DNA from: Clostridium thermobutyricum
GTDB lineage: Bacteria > Bacillota > Clostridia > Ch29
Direction: 5' to 3'
Length of the DNA stretch: 64,000 nucleotides
Assembly (NCBI GenBank): GCA_016842005.1
Contig: JAENYD010000003.1
Span: 116,824-180,823, forward strand
The notes beneath the pieces are model-generated. The model had not been told where the DNA came from. It searched no databases and worked only from the letters and a program-made list of their open reading frames with translations. Of this stretch, positions 35,134 through 43,071 are shown in pieces (the first letter of the stretch is position 1; each line of letters starts with the position of its first letter). The translations under genes were made by a program, and so were the position numbers.

Positions 35134-35328
35134 ATGGATGTGGAATTGCATGAAACAATACTTGCTGTTGTAACCACCCGAGCTGACAAGGTCTCCAGCG
35201 GTACCGTCCCGGTTTTCTATGCAGAAAACGGGGAAGAAAGGGAAAAGATAGCCTTGTTGCTTTCAAAGGTCACAAAGGGAATGGTACACGACCTCGGGAA
35301 CGGGTGCTATGTTATTGTTAAACACTAG
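35134..35328 (+). CDS. Small partner of YIEGIA ('capping complex subunit')
   Basis: A 64-residue soluble protein whose gene follows the YIEGIA gene by 12 nt. From memory, family resources call such proteins the capping complex subunit for YIEGIA. The sequence (ETILAVVTTRADKVSSGTVP then GNGCYVIVKH) looks like a compact beta-rich fold. It probably binds the cytoplasmic part of YIEGIA. Last gene of the four-gene unit; a terminator follows. Confidence 0.72.
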   Translation: MDVELHETILAVVTTRADKVSSGTVPVFYAENGEEREKIALLLSKVTKGMVHDLGNGCYVIVKH

Positions 35329-35342
35329 AACAGAATGTATAT

Positions 35343-35382
35343 AAAAGAGATTCTTGATACGATAAAAGAGAATCTCTTTTTT
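35343..35382 (+). terminator. Terminator closing the YIEGIA cluster
   Basis: AGAGATTCT (35346-35354) pairs with AGAATCTCT (35369-35377), flanked by A-run and T-run. Confidence 0.85.
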
Positions 35383-35397
35383 GCATGGGAGATTATA

Positions 35398-35406
35398 TGT
35401 TATAAT
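35398..35406 (+). promoter_or_regulatory. Extended -10 promoter upstream of DUF512-der
   Basis: TGTTATAAT at 35398-35406 is a perfect extended -10 (TGN plus TATAAT); no good -35 is seen at 17 bp. It opens the DUF512-der-plsY-gpsA unit. Confidence 0.55.
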
Positions 35407-35438
35407 ATTAGCATCAGGTATTAAATGGAGGTAATAAA

Positions 35439-36767
35439 ATGGAGCATAAGACCCACAGGATAAAGGAGGTTGTCCGGTACGGCATAGCCGAAGAACTGGG
35501 GGTGGAAGCCGGAGACATTCTTTTATCCATAAACGGGTGTGAGGTCAACGATGTCATAGATTACAGATATTTGACCAAAGAAGAATATATAGAAGTGTTG
35601 ATCAGAAAACCCCGGGGAGAGGAATGGCTCCTCGAAATTGAAAAGGATATTGATGAAGACCTGGGGATGGTTTTTGAGCCGGAGATGATGGATAAATCCC
35701 GGGGTTGCAGGAATAAGTGCGTGTTCTGTTTCATAGACCAGCTTCCCGGCGGTTTGAGGAAGAGTCTGTACTTCAAGGACGATGACATCAGGCTCTCGTT
35801 TTTACAGGGAAATTTTGTGACGCTGACCAACCTGAAAGAAGATGATATCAAGCGGATAATTGATTACAGGATAAGTCCCCTTAATGTTTCGGTTCATACC
35901 ACAGACCCGCAGCTCAGGGTGAAGATGCTGGGAAATCCTGAAGCCGCGCGGATTATGGGACTGCTTGACCTGTTTACAAGGCACCGGATACACTTTAACT
36001 GCCAGATTGTATTGTGTCCGGGGATAAACGACAAGCATCACCTGGACAGGACGCTGGAGGACCTTGGAAGATTGTGGCCGGGGGTCAGGAGTATCGGTGT
36101 CGTGCCTGTGGGCCTTACGCGGTTCCGGAAAGGACTGCAGCGCATTATTCCCTGTGACGACGGCCTGTGCCGGAACACCATCCGGCAGATTGAAAAGTGG
36201 CAGAAAAGGTATATGGCTGAAAAAGGTACCAGACTGGTGTATGCTGCCGATGAATTCTATCTCAGGGCTGGTATGCCCGTTCCTGACGCAGACGAATACG
36301 AAGGATTTCCGCAGCTGGAAAATGGCATAGGGCTTATGGCACTGTTCAGAGAAGAATTTGACAGTTTATTTTCAAAGCTGGATAAAATCAATGTAAAAAG
36401 GCATCTGTCCGCTGTGGTCGCCACAGGGACGGCTGCCCGGCATTTCATGGAGGAGCTGGCGAATAAGGTTTCCGGTAAGTTCCCCGGCATAAGAATAAAG
36501 GTGTTTCCGGTTAAAAATGATTTTTTTGGACATAATGTTGATGTTGCGGGATTGGTCACCGGACGGGACCTTATAAGCCAGTTGAAGAACAATGCTCTCG
36601 GGGATGTGTTGTTTATCCCCGAAGATATGTTAAAATCAGGAGAGAGGATATTTCTGGACGATGTGACAGTGGAAGATGTATCCCAAGAGTTAAAGGTCAG
36701 AGTGGATGTATGCCCTGTTGATGGGAGAGTTTTCCTGAAGAAAATCCTGGGGGAGGAAAGGTCATGA
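35439..36767 (+). CDS. DUF512 radical-SAM-like protein with PDZ domain
   Basis: The 442-residue protein starts with a PDZ-like domain (about 1-60: AEELGVEAGDILLSINGCEV). Then comes a radical-SAM-type cluster motif, CRNKCVFC (CX3CX2C, about residues 88-95) followed by FIDQLPGG, and a C-terminal DUF512 domain (YAADEFYLRAG, VKNDFFGHNVDVAGLVTG). It is conserved next to der in many Clostridia. The substrate is not known; a role in ribosome or tRNA maturation has been supposed from the der link, but this is inference. Its stop overlaps the der start by 4 nt. Confidence 0.87.
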   Translation: MEHKTHRIKEVVRYGIAEELGVEAGDILLSINGCEVNDVIDYRYLTKEEYIEVLIRKPRGEEWLLEIEKDIDEDLGMVFEPEMMDKSRGCRNKCVFCFIDQLPGGLRKSLYFKDDDIRLSFLQGNFVTLTNLKEDDIKRIIDYRISPLNVSVHTTDPQLRVKMLGNPEAARIMGLLDLFTRHRIHFNCQIVLCPGINDKHHLDRTLEDLGRLWPGVRSIGVVPVGLTRFRKGLQRIIPCDDGLCRNTIRQIEKWQKRYMAEKGTRLVYAADEFYLRAGMPVPDADEYEGFPQLENGIGLMALFREEFDSLFSKLDKINVKRHLSAVVATGTAARHFMEELANKVSGKFPGIRIKVFPVKNDFFGHNVDVAGLVTGRDLISQLKNNALGDVLFIPEDMLKSGERIFLDDVTVEDVSQELKVRVDVCPVDGRVFLKKILGEERS

Positions 36768-38092
36768 CAAAACCGGTTGTGGCAGTCGTTGGAAGGCCCA
36801 ATGTGGGAAAGTCCACCTTTTTCAACAGAATTGCCGGAAGAAGAATATCCATTGTTGAAGATACTCCCGGGGTTACCCGGGACAGGATATATACAGATGC
36901 GGAATGGCTTGATTACGGATTCACACTGGTGGACACGGGCGGTTTGGAACCCCTAAGCAAAGATGTTATCCTGTCTCAGATGAGGTTACAGACTCAACTG
37001 GCTGTTGAAACCGCCGATGTAATTTTATTCATGGTGGATGCCAGGGAGGGTATTACCGCTACCGACCGGGAAGTTGCGGAGATGCTCAGAAAGACCAGTA
37101 AGCCTGTATTGCTGGTATGTAATAAAGTGGACAACAGGAACCTGGAAGAAGGGGTTTATGAGTTTTACAATTTGGGACTGGGTACCCCCATTCCTATTTC
37201 GTCCGAACAGGGGCTGGGTCTTGGGGACCTCCTCGATAGAGTGGTTGAACTGTTTCCGGCTAAAGGGGAACAGGACTATGACGGAGATGTGGTCAGGGTG
37301 GCCATAACCGGTAAACCCAATGTGGGCAAGTCCTCCATAATAAACCGGATTCTGGGAGAGGACAGGGTTATAGTGAGCGATATTCCCGGAACTACAAGAG
37401 ATGCCATTGATACATATTTTACTCTGGGGTCCAGGGAATACGTCATTATTGATACTGCTGGCATCAGGAAGAGAAGCCGTATCGCCGAGGCAGTGGAGAG
37501 ATACAGTGTAATACGGGCTTTATCTGCGGTTTCAAGAAGCGATATATGTCTGCTGGTCATTGACGCCACTTCCGGACCTACAGATCAGGATACCAAGATA
37601 GCCGGACATATATACGAGGAAGGGAAGGGCTGCATTATCGTTGTAAACAAGTGGGACCTGGTGGAAAAACAAAGTAGGACGGCTGCTGAGTTCACAAAGA
37701 ATATCAGGAGCAAACTTGCATTTGTAGATTATGCCCCTATACTGTTCGTATCTGCAAAAACGGGCCAAAGGGTGGATAGAATACTGGAAAGGGTTGATCA
37801 TGTCTATGAACAGTTCACTTCCAGGATAACCACAGGTTTGGTGAATGAAGTGCTTGGAGAAGCGGTGCTGTATAACCAGCCTCCGTCCGATAAAGGCAAA
37901 AGACTGAAAATCTTTTACGCTACCCAGGCTTCGGTAAAACCTCCTACTTTTTTGCTTTTCGTTAATGACAAAGAGCTTATGCATTTTTCATACCTGAGAT
38001 ATCTGGAGAACCAGTTCAGGGATAATTTTGGATTTGAAGGCACACCTGTGAGATTGATAGTGAGAGAACGTGGAAAGAGAGGGGGAATATAG
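36764..38092 (+). CDS. der: Ribosome biogenesis GTPase Der
   Basis: Der (EngA) has two tandem GTPase domains and helps assemble the 50S subunit. In this 442-residue protein, domain 1 has GRPNVGKSTFFNRI, DTPGVTRDR, DTGG and NKVD; domain 2 has GKPNVGKSSIINRI, DIPGTTRDAID, DTAGI and NKWDLVE. A C-terminal KH-like domain ends in ENQFRDNFGFEGTPVRLIVRERGK. ATGA overlap with the DUF512 gene. plsY and gpsA follow, the usual order in Bacillota. Confidence 0.97.
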   Translation: MTKPVVAVVGRPNVGKSTFFNRIAGRRISIVEDTPGVTRDRIYTDAEWLDYGFTLVDTGGLEPLSKDVILSQMRLQTQLAVETADVILFMVDAREGITATDREVAEMLRKTSKPVLLVCNKVDNRNLEEGVYEFYNLGLGTPIPISSEQGLGLGDLLDRVVELFPAKGEQDYDGDVVRVAITGKPNVGKSSIINRILGEDRVIVSDIPGTTRDAIDTYFTLGSREYVIIDTAGIRKRSRIAEAVERYSVIRALSAVSRSDICLLVIDATSGPTDQDTKIAGHIYEEGKGCIIVVNKWDLVEKQSRTAAEFTKNIRSKLAFVDYAPILFVSAKTGQRVDRILERVDHVYEQFTSRITTGLVNEVLGEAVLYNQPPSDKGKRLKIFYATQASVKPPTFLLFVNDKELMHFSYLRYLENQFRDNFGFEGTPVRLIVRERGKRGGI

Positions 38093-38094
38093 TT

Positions 38095-38715
38095 TTGAGC
38101 ATGCTTATAGTAGCTGCCGGCATAGGGTATGCCCTGGGTAACGTTAACTTTTCGTTTCTGGTTGTGAAAATTTGCAAGGGTATTGATATCAGGGAGTATG
38201 GCAGCGGAAATGCCGGGGCCACCAATGTAAACCGGATCCTGGGCCCGTGGGCTGCTCTGACTGCTTTGGCCGGAGACGTCCTGAAAGGGATTGTGGCGGT
38301 TATTATCGGCAGACTGCTGGCCGGCGAAACAGGCGCTATCTTTGCTGCCATTGCAGTTGTTGCAGGTCACAACTGGCCCTTTATACTGGGGTTCAAGGGA
38401 GGGAAGGGCGTAGCCACTTCCCTGGGGGTTTTGTTCAGCCTGGACTACAGAATTGGTTTGATTCTACTGGCAATGGGCGTTCTGGTCATAGCTGTCACAA
38501 GGTACGTTTCTCTTGCATCCATGGTTGCAGCAGCTGTCTACCCGTTTCTGGTGATAGGCTTCGGGGCTTCGATGCAAATGCGGGTTTTCTCCGTGGTGAT
38601 TTCACTATTCGCTATATACAGACACAGGGGCAATTTAAAGAGACTTATAAAGGGAGAAGAATCCAAACTGGGACAAAAGGTCAAATTTGAAAAGGAGGAA
38701 AGCAAATATGAGTAA
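38095..38715 (+). CDS. plsY: Acyl-phosphate:glycerol-3-phosphate acyltransferase
   Basis: PlsY makes lysophosphatidic acid from acyl-phosphate and glycerol-3-phosphate, starting phospholipid synthesis. The 206-residue protein has about five membrane helices and the family motifs YGSGNAGATNVNR (about 34-46), a glycine/His loop HNWPFILGFKGGKGVATSLG, and a basic C-terminus. Start is TTG at 38095 with an AGAGGGGG site, or an ATG two codons later. It overlaps gpsA, whose product supplies the glycerol-3-phosphate. Confidence 0.92.
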   Translation: MSMLIVAAGIGYALGNVNFSFLVVKICKGIDIREYGSGNAGATNVNRILGPWAALTALAGDVLKGIVAVIIGRLLAGETGAIFAAIAVVAGHNWPFILGFKGGKGVATSLGVLFSLDYRIGLILLAMGVLVIAVTRYVSLASMVAAAVYPFLVIGFGASMQMRVFSVVISLFAIYRHRGNLKRLIKGEESKLGQKVKFEKEESKYE

Positions 38716-39730
38716 AAAGGTGGGTGTTGTGGGGGCGGGTAGCTGGGGTACAGCCGTGTCCACCGTTTTAGCAGGGAAAGGATTTGAAGTAAATCTGTGG
38801 GTACTGGAACAGGAACTGATAGAGATTATCAAGGAAACCAGGGAAAACAGCTACTATCTGGCGGACATAAAGCTGGGGGACAATATAAAGGCCACCGGGG
38901 ACCTTGAAGAGTGTGTTGCCGGATGCGAAGCGGTTATTATGGCCGTACCCTCCCATTATACAAAAGATATGGCTGCCAGGGTTGCACCTTACATAAATAG
39001 AGAGCAAAAGATTATTAACATAGCCAAGGGATTGGATCCCTGTACTCTAAAAAGAATGTCCGAGGTAATCAAAGAGGCCCTTCCCGACAACGCTGTGGGC
39101 ACCCTTTCAGGTCCCAGTCATGCCGAGGAAGTAGGAAAGGGTATCCCGACCACGGTTGTTGCCGCATCCCCTGAAAGATGGCTTGCAGAGTACATACAGG
39201 ACCTTTTTATGAGCCCTGCCTTCAGGGTTTATACCAATCCCGACATAATAGGGGTGGAAATGGGTGGTGCCCTGAAAAATGTCATTGCCCTCGGGGCCGG
39301 GATTTCGGACGGCCTTGGTTTCGGGGACAATTCAAAGGCAGCCCTGATGACCAGAGGAATAGTGGAGATTGCGAGACTTGGTATTGCCATGGGGGCTAAA
39401 GCGACCACCTTTGCCGGCCTTTCGGGCATAGGAGACCTCATAGTTACCTGTACCAGTATGCATAGCAGAAACAGGAGGGCAGGGATACAGATCGGTCAGG
39501 GGAAAACCCTTGAAGAAGTGCTGGGAGGAACCAGGATGGTGGTTGAAGGGGTGAAGGCGACAGAAGCGGCATACAAACTGTCCCTGAAATACGATGTGGA
39601 AATGCCCATTACAAGAGAAATATATGGAGTGTTGTTCGAGAAGAAAGATGTCAAGAAGTCTGTCGAAAGTCTCATGATGAGAAGCAGAACCCATGAAATG
39701 GAAGAAATAGCCGACCAGAACTGGCTGTAA
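38708..39730 (+). CDS. gpsA: Glycerol-3-phosphate dehydrogenase (NAD(P)+)
   Basis: GpsA reduces dihydroxyacetone phosphate to sn-glycerol-3-phosphate for membrane lipids. The 340-residue protein opens with the Rossmann motif VGVVGAGSWGTAVS, shows GPSHAEEVG near residue 138, the catalytic-Lys region GGALKNVIALGAGISDGL near 190, and NSKAALMTRG and TFAGLSGIGDLIVTC. AAGGAGG is 8 nt before the ATG at 38708; the gene overlaps plsY by 8 nt. Confidence 0.96.
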   Translation: MSKKVGVVGAGSWGTAVSTVLAGKGFEVNLWVLEQELIEIIKETRENSYYLADIKLGDNIKATGDLEECVAGCEAVIMAVPSHYTKDMAARVAPYINREQKIINIAKGLDPCTLKRMSEVIKEALPDNAVGTLSGPSHAEEVGKGIPTTVVAASPERWLAEYIQDLFMSPAFRVYTNPDIIGVEMGGALKNVIALGAGISDGLGFGDNSKAALMTRGIVEIARLGIAMGAKATTFAGLSGIGDLIVTCTSMHSRNRRAGIQIGQGKTLEEVLGGTRMVVEGVKATEAAYKLSLKYDVEMPITREIYGVLFEKKDVKKSVESLMMRSRTHEMEEIADQNWL

Positions 39731-39734
39731 AGTT

Positions 39735-39774
39735 AAAAGAGAGTACCGGAAATTTTTCCGGCGCTCTCTTTTTT
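39735..39774 (+). terminator. Terminator after gpsA
   Basis: AAAAGAGAG (39735-39743) and CTCTCTTTT (39764-39772) enclose a second stem, CCGGAAATTTTTCCGG, and are followed by T. The compound hairpin ends the DUF512-gpsA unit. Confidence 0.88.
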
Positions 39775-39852
39775 GGTAATAATACAGTTTTACATTCATA
39801 TATATAGTAATGTTAAGGCATGTCAATTTGAGGAGAAGGAGGGATAGGCAGG

Positions 39853-41331
39853 ATGGAAAAACTTGATATATACAGGGATATTGCAGAACGAACCCAGGGA
39901 GATATATATATAGGAGTGGTGGGACCCGTAAGAACCGGTAAATCAACGTTTATCAAAAGGTTTATGGATTTGATGGTAGTACCTTATATTGATAATGCCT
40001 ATGTCCGGGAAAGGGCAAAGGATGAGCTGCCCCAAAGCGGTGCCGGCCGTACCATAACTACCACTGAGCCCAAGTTTGTCCCCAATGAAGCCATTGAGGT
40101 TACAATAAAAGACAATGCCCGGTTCAGGGTGAGGCTGGTGGACTGCGTGGGTTACATGGTCAAAGGTGCCATAGGACATATGGAAAACGATATGCCAAGA
40201 ATGGTTTCAACTCCCTGGTTTGAAAACAAGATACCTTTTGAGGAAGCGGCAGAGCTGGGGACAAGAAAGGTAATAACCGACCATTCCACCATAGGACTGC
40301 TTATAACGACAGACGGCTCCATCACCGAGATACCCAGGGAAAGTTATATACAGGCGGAGGAAAGGGTAGTAAAAGAATTGAAAAGCCTGAACAAGCCCTT
40401 TGTTATTGTTCTCAATACTACCAGACCCCGGTCGGAAGAAACCAAAAATCTGGCTGAGGTTCTTGAGACAAAGTATGACGTACCGGTATGTGTTGTGGAC
40501 TGTTTGAACATGTCTAACAGCGATATTAATGATATACTTGAAAAGGTATTGTTTGAATTCCCGGTATCCGAAATTCACATAAACCTGCCAAGGTGGATAG
40601 ATGGTCTTGATTTTGACCACTGGCTGAGGAAGGACCTGATAAATGCTGTGAAAGAATGTGTTTTTACTGTAGACAGGATAAAAGACACCAGAGATGCGGC
40701 AGTGCGGTTTAATGAATTTGATTTTACTGCATCGGCTGCTCTGTCAGACATCAATCTTGGAGAAGGGATTGCCCGGATCGACCTGGAGACAAAAGAGGAG
40801 TTGTTTTACAGAGTGGTTGGGGAGATCACAGGATATTCCCTTGCAGGAGAGCATCAACTGCTGGGACTGGTTGAAGAATTGTCGGGTGCAAAAAAACAGT
40901 ATGACAGGGTGGCCGGTGCCTTAAAAGAGGTATGGGAAAACGGATATGGTGTTGTGCCTCCGTCCATGGATGACCTTACCCTGGAAGAACCGGAAATCTT
41001 TAAGCAGGGCAGCCGCTTTGGCGTCAAACTCAAAGCAAGCGCCCCTTCATTACATATGATAAGGGCTGATATCCAGACAGAAGTTTCTCCCCTGGTAGGC
41101 ACTGAAAAGCAGAGCGAAGAACTGATTAATTATCTTTTGTCCGAATTTGAGAACGATACCTCAAAAATATGGGAATCCAACATTTTCGGTAAATCTCTTC
41201 ATGACCTGGTAAGAGAACAGCTGCAGAACAAATTGCTCAGGATGCCGGAAGATGCACAGGCAAAGCTGCAGCTTACTTTGCAGAGAATAGTCAATGAAGG
41301 CAGCGGGGGTCTGATTTGCATAATTCTTTAG
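39853..41331 (+). CDS. spoIVA: Spore coat morphogenetic ATPase SpoIVA
   Basis: SpoIVA polymerises by ATP hydrolysis on the forespore surface to form the coat basement layer. The 492-residue protein starts MEKLDIYRDIAERTQGDIYI and has Walker A GPVRTGKST (24-32), then a long conserved core (AGRTITTTEPKFVPNEAIE, ITDHSTIGLLITTDGS). It ends in the family's C-terminal GGSGGLICIIL-like segment. A purine-rich GGAGAAGGAGGG site precedes the ATG. A partial sigma-E-like -10 (CATATATA, 39797-39804) lies upstream; this promoter is a guess. Confidence 0.98.
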   Translation: MEKLDIYRDIAERTQGDIYIGVVGPVRTGKSTFIKRFMDLMVVPYIDNAYVRERAKDELPQSGAGRTITTTEPKFVPNEAIEVTIKDNARFRVRLVDCVGYMVKGAIGHMENDMPRMVSTPWFENKIPFEEAAELGTRKVITDHSTIGLLITTDGSITEIPRESYIQAEERVVKELKSLNKPFVIVLNTTRPRSEETKNLAEVLETKYDVPVCVVDCLNMSNSDINDILEKVLFEFPVSEIHINLPRWIDGLDFDHWLRKDLINAVKECVFTVDRIKDTRDAAVRFNEFDFTASAALSDINLGEGIARIDLETKEELFYRVVGEITGYSLAGEHQLLGLVEELSGAKKQYDRVAGALKEVWENGYGVVPPSMDDLTLEEPEIFKQGSRFGVKLKASAPSLHMIRADIQTEVSPLVGTEKQSEELINYLLSEFENDTSKIWESNIFGKSLHDLVREQLQNKLLRMPEDAQAKLQLTLQRIVNEGSGGLICIIL

Positions 41332-41337
41332 AGAGCG

Positions 41338-41372
41338 GGGCCTGTTGCAGGTCCTGTTCTTATTTTTCAACA
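41338..41372 (+). terminator. Terminator after spoIVA
   Basis: GGGCCTG (41338-41344) pairs with CAGGTCC (41348-41354) with one G-U pair and a 3-nt loop, followed by a T-rich tail. Confidence 0.65.
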
Positions 41373-41380
41373 AATTACTG

Positions 41381-41409
41381 TTGAAAATCAATATGAAATA
41401 TGTTATATT
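41381..41409 (+). promoter_or_regulatory. Promoter of the tRNA-Pro gene
   Basis: TTGAAA (41381-41386), 17-nt spacer, TATATT (41404-41409); about 20 nt upstream of the tRNA. Good sigma-A-type geometry. Confidence 0.65.
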
Positions 41410-41429
41410 TATATATGCCGCATGTCTGA

Positions 41430-41506
<77 letters not shown>

Positions 41507-41510
41507 GAGA

Positions 41511-41544
41511 AAAACCGCTTATCTACAGGGATAGGCGGTTTTTT
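41511..41544 (+). terminator. Terminator after tRNA-Pro
   Basis: AAAACCGC plus TATC pair with GATA plus GCGGTTTT (one bulge) around a short loop, followed by a T-run. Confidence 0.85.
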
Positions 41545-41654
41545 AATCTCCCGGAACAATTTAAAAAAACGCTTACAAATCGGTTTTGATTTAGCAGGTA
41601 GCAATGCACAAAGATACCTTTACGGGTGTCTTTTTTGTATCCTGTATGCACCAA

Positions 41655-41681
41655 ATACTCGCTCCTGAAATATCATATAGT
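41655..41681 (+). promoter_or_regulatory. Candidate sigma-E promoter for the 32-residue protein gene
   Basis: CATATAGT (41674-41681) fits the sigma-E -10 consensus CATANANT exactly; ATA at 41655-41657 lies 16 nt upstream as a minimal -35. It suggests mother-cell expression of the small gene starting at 41707. Confidence 0.42.
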
Positions 41682-41706
41682 GCGAGGAAGAAAGGAGGCA
41701 TGGATT

Positions 41707-41805
41707 ATGGGAGATAAAAGCTTGAGCGGATTCTTTGGAGGCGGATACGGAACACTGTTCTTGCTTCTGATAATAATAATTATCTTCTTTGCATTTGATA
41801 TTTAG
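41707..41805 (+). CDS. 32-residue tail-anchored protein, YjcZ-like
   Basis: A perfect AAAGGAGG at 41691-41698 is 8 nt before this ATG. The product has a short polar, glycine-rich N-terminus (SLSGFFGGGYGT) and one very hydrophobic C-terminal helix (FLLLIIIIIFFAFDI). That is the plan of YjcZ/sporulation small membrane proteins of Bacillota. Family membership is by resemblance only. The sigma-E-like promoter upstream supports a sporulation role. It is too short for ordinary gene finders and easy to miss. Confidence 0.65.
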   Translation: MGDKSLSGFFGGGYGTLFLLLIIIIIFFAFDI

Positions 41806-41861
41806 TATGGTTTAAGGCATTAGTTCCCGAACAAATAGATTTCTAAACAAACTTATTACAC

Positions 41862-42050
41862 TATATACCCTGGATTCCCGGAAATACGTAACGAGAATGG
41901 CTGAACCCCATATAAATACCAGGAAATGGCCGGGTTATGTGTTTTTCTCATAACTATGATTTAAAGAACAGGCAAGGCATCCGATCCCTCAATTTTTGAT
42001 GGATTCTTACTGAATTCTCGTTATGAGCAGGCGGGAATCCAGGAATATAT
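41862..42050 (+). repeat. Long imperfect palindromic element, about 190 bp
   Basis: This non-coding stretch is bounded by a perfect 12-bp inverted repeat, CCTGGATTCCCG (41869-41880) and CGGGAATCCAGG (42032-42043). Inside it is a second perfect 10-bp pair, TAACGAGAAT (41889-41898) and ATTCTCGTTA (42014-42023). Outer flanks TATATA/ATATAT extend the symmetry. An alternative pairing exists: CTCATAAC (41947-41954) with GTTATGAG (42020-42027). No ORF is visible. It could be a MITE-like mobile repeat or a structured RNA; only one copy occurs in the window. Confidence 0.6.
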
Positions 42051-42083
42051 CGATGATAGAGTTGTTGAATGATATATAATCGA

Positions 42084-42116
42084 CCGGGGCTTTTATTGCT
42101 TTCCCCGGCTTTTTTA
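42084..42116 (+). terminator. Terminator upstream of the 74-residue protein gene
   Basis: CCGGGG (42084-42089) pairs with CCCCGG (42103-42108), extended by internal A/T and G/C pairs, then a T-run. It ends any transcript coming from the 41707 gene or the palindromic element. Confidence 0.8.
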
Positions 42117-42176
42117 TTCACAAAAATCGGTTGCCTGTCATAACATGTATTGCCACGAGAAAGGGAGGTGGAAACA

Positions 42177-42401
42177 GTGGGAGGGACGATGAGATTTGAA
42201 AGCGATATGAAGAACATAGAGGACCTGCTGGAGAAACTGAGGAGAATAATGGAAAAAATGAGACAAATAGTGGAAGAAGAAGCCGGAGAATATGATGCGG
42301 GCATCAAAGACGCTACCGGTTCTTTGGGGAATGGCTTTGGAATAACATTTCTGATTCTGGTTATAATTATTCTCTTTTTTGCTGTCGGGGGAACCAAATA
42401 A
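42177..42401 (+). CDS. 74-residue protein with amphipathic helix and C-terminal membrane anchor
   Basis: The first ~45 residues form a charged helix rich in Lys, Glu and Met (MKNIEDLLEKLRRIMEKMRQ), likely a coiled coil. A glycine linker (GSLGNGFG) and a hydrophobic C-terminal helix (FLILVIIILFFAVGG) follow. GTG at 42177 is chosen because GGGAGGTGG lies about 6 nt upstream; ATG at 42189 is an alternative. The tail resembles that of the 41707 protein, so both may be tail-anchored to the same membrane. Family not recognised. Confidence 0.68.
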   Translation: MGGTMRFESDMKNIEDLLEKLRRIMEKMRQIVEEEAGEYDAGIKDATGSLGNGFGITFLILVIIILFFAVGGTK

Positions 42402-42510
42402 GTACTCCATAGAGGACTGAACGGCAGGTTAAAAACAGAGGGGCACATAATGCCTTGACCTGCATATGAAACGGGTTAAAGCAGAAACGGGTACAGCCTC
42501 ATGCCCGATA

Positions 42511-42545
42511 GGCCGGGAATAAGTCTCAGTCCCCGGCCGTTTTTA
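42511..42545 (+). terminator. Terminator after the 74-residue protein gene
   Basis: GGCCGGG (42511-42517) pairs with CCCGGCC (42532-42538) over a 14-nt loop, followed by GTTTTTATT. Confidence 0.75.
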
Positions 42546-42636
42546 TTATGGTGTATAAAATTTGCTGCTGTTGCAGTGAAAAATTTTATTATCTCCTGGT
42601 TACAGGCTAATTTATTTCATTAGACATAATGACGCA

Positions 42637-42876
42637 TCAGATGCATTTCCTGTACTTGATGCGCAGTATTTCAAGGACATTGCTCAACATGTTCTGCAGT
42701 TCACTTTTTTCCATACCCTGAGATTGATAGCTGATATAGTAGGCCTCCAGATTGTTTTTCATGGTTTTGATTTCTTTGAGCTTTGTCTGGATTTCTTTAG
42801 AATCTCTGGTAAGCTCATGCTCAAAACTTATCAATTCTTTTAATACCTTAAGAGTTTGTTCCTGTATCTCCTCCAT
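42637..42876 (-). CDS. Small helical protein of unknown function (79 residues)
   Basis: The only well-supported minus-strand protein gene. On the minus strand a GAGGAGG site is 7 nt before the ATG at 42876. The product is all helix and highly charged: EEIQEQTLKVLKELISFEHE, then KLKEIKTMKNNLEAYYISYQ, ending in a basic IKYRKCI. It has no membrane segment. Size and helical hairpin look recall Spo0E-like or other small regulatory proteins, but the Spo0E SxxxD motif is not seen, so no function is given. It is divergent from the sigma-54 activator gene. Confidence 0.6.
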   Translation of the reverse strand: MEEIQEQTLKVLKELISFEHELTRDSKEIQTKLKEIKTMKNNLEAYYISYQSQGMEKSELQNMLSNVLEILRIKYRKCI

Positions 42877-43062
42877 TACAATCCTCCTCAGCTGCTGGGA
42901 TAATCCTGGCACTACTGATCATATATAATTTCGGCAAATGTGATGGATTTAATTAATATGTCAAAAAATGTAGATTATGCTGATACTATTTTATCAACAA
43001 AAGATATAATTTTAAAGTACGAATTGTTTATTGCCGCCGGTTAGGAACAGTTATGAAAAATG

Positions 43063-43071
43063 TGATATAAT
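43063..43071 (+). promoter_or_regulatory. Extended -10 promoter of the sigma-54 activator gene
   Basis: TGATATAAT at 43063-43071 is a TGN-extended perfect -10, 35 nt before the ATG. No clear -35. The activator is thus probably made from a vegetative promoter. Confidence 0.5.

Noticed and set aside
42637..42876. Calling the minus-strand helical protein a Spo0E-like phosphatase
   Set aside because: The characteristic SxxxD motif and loop of Spo0E proteins were not found.
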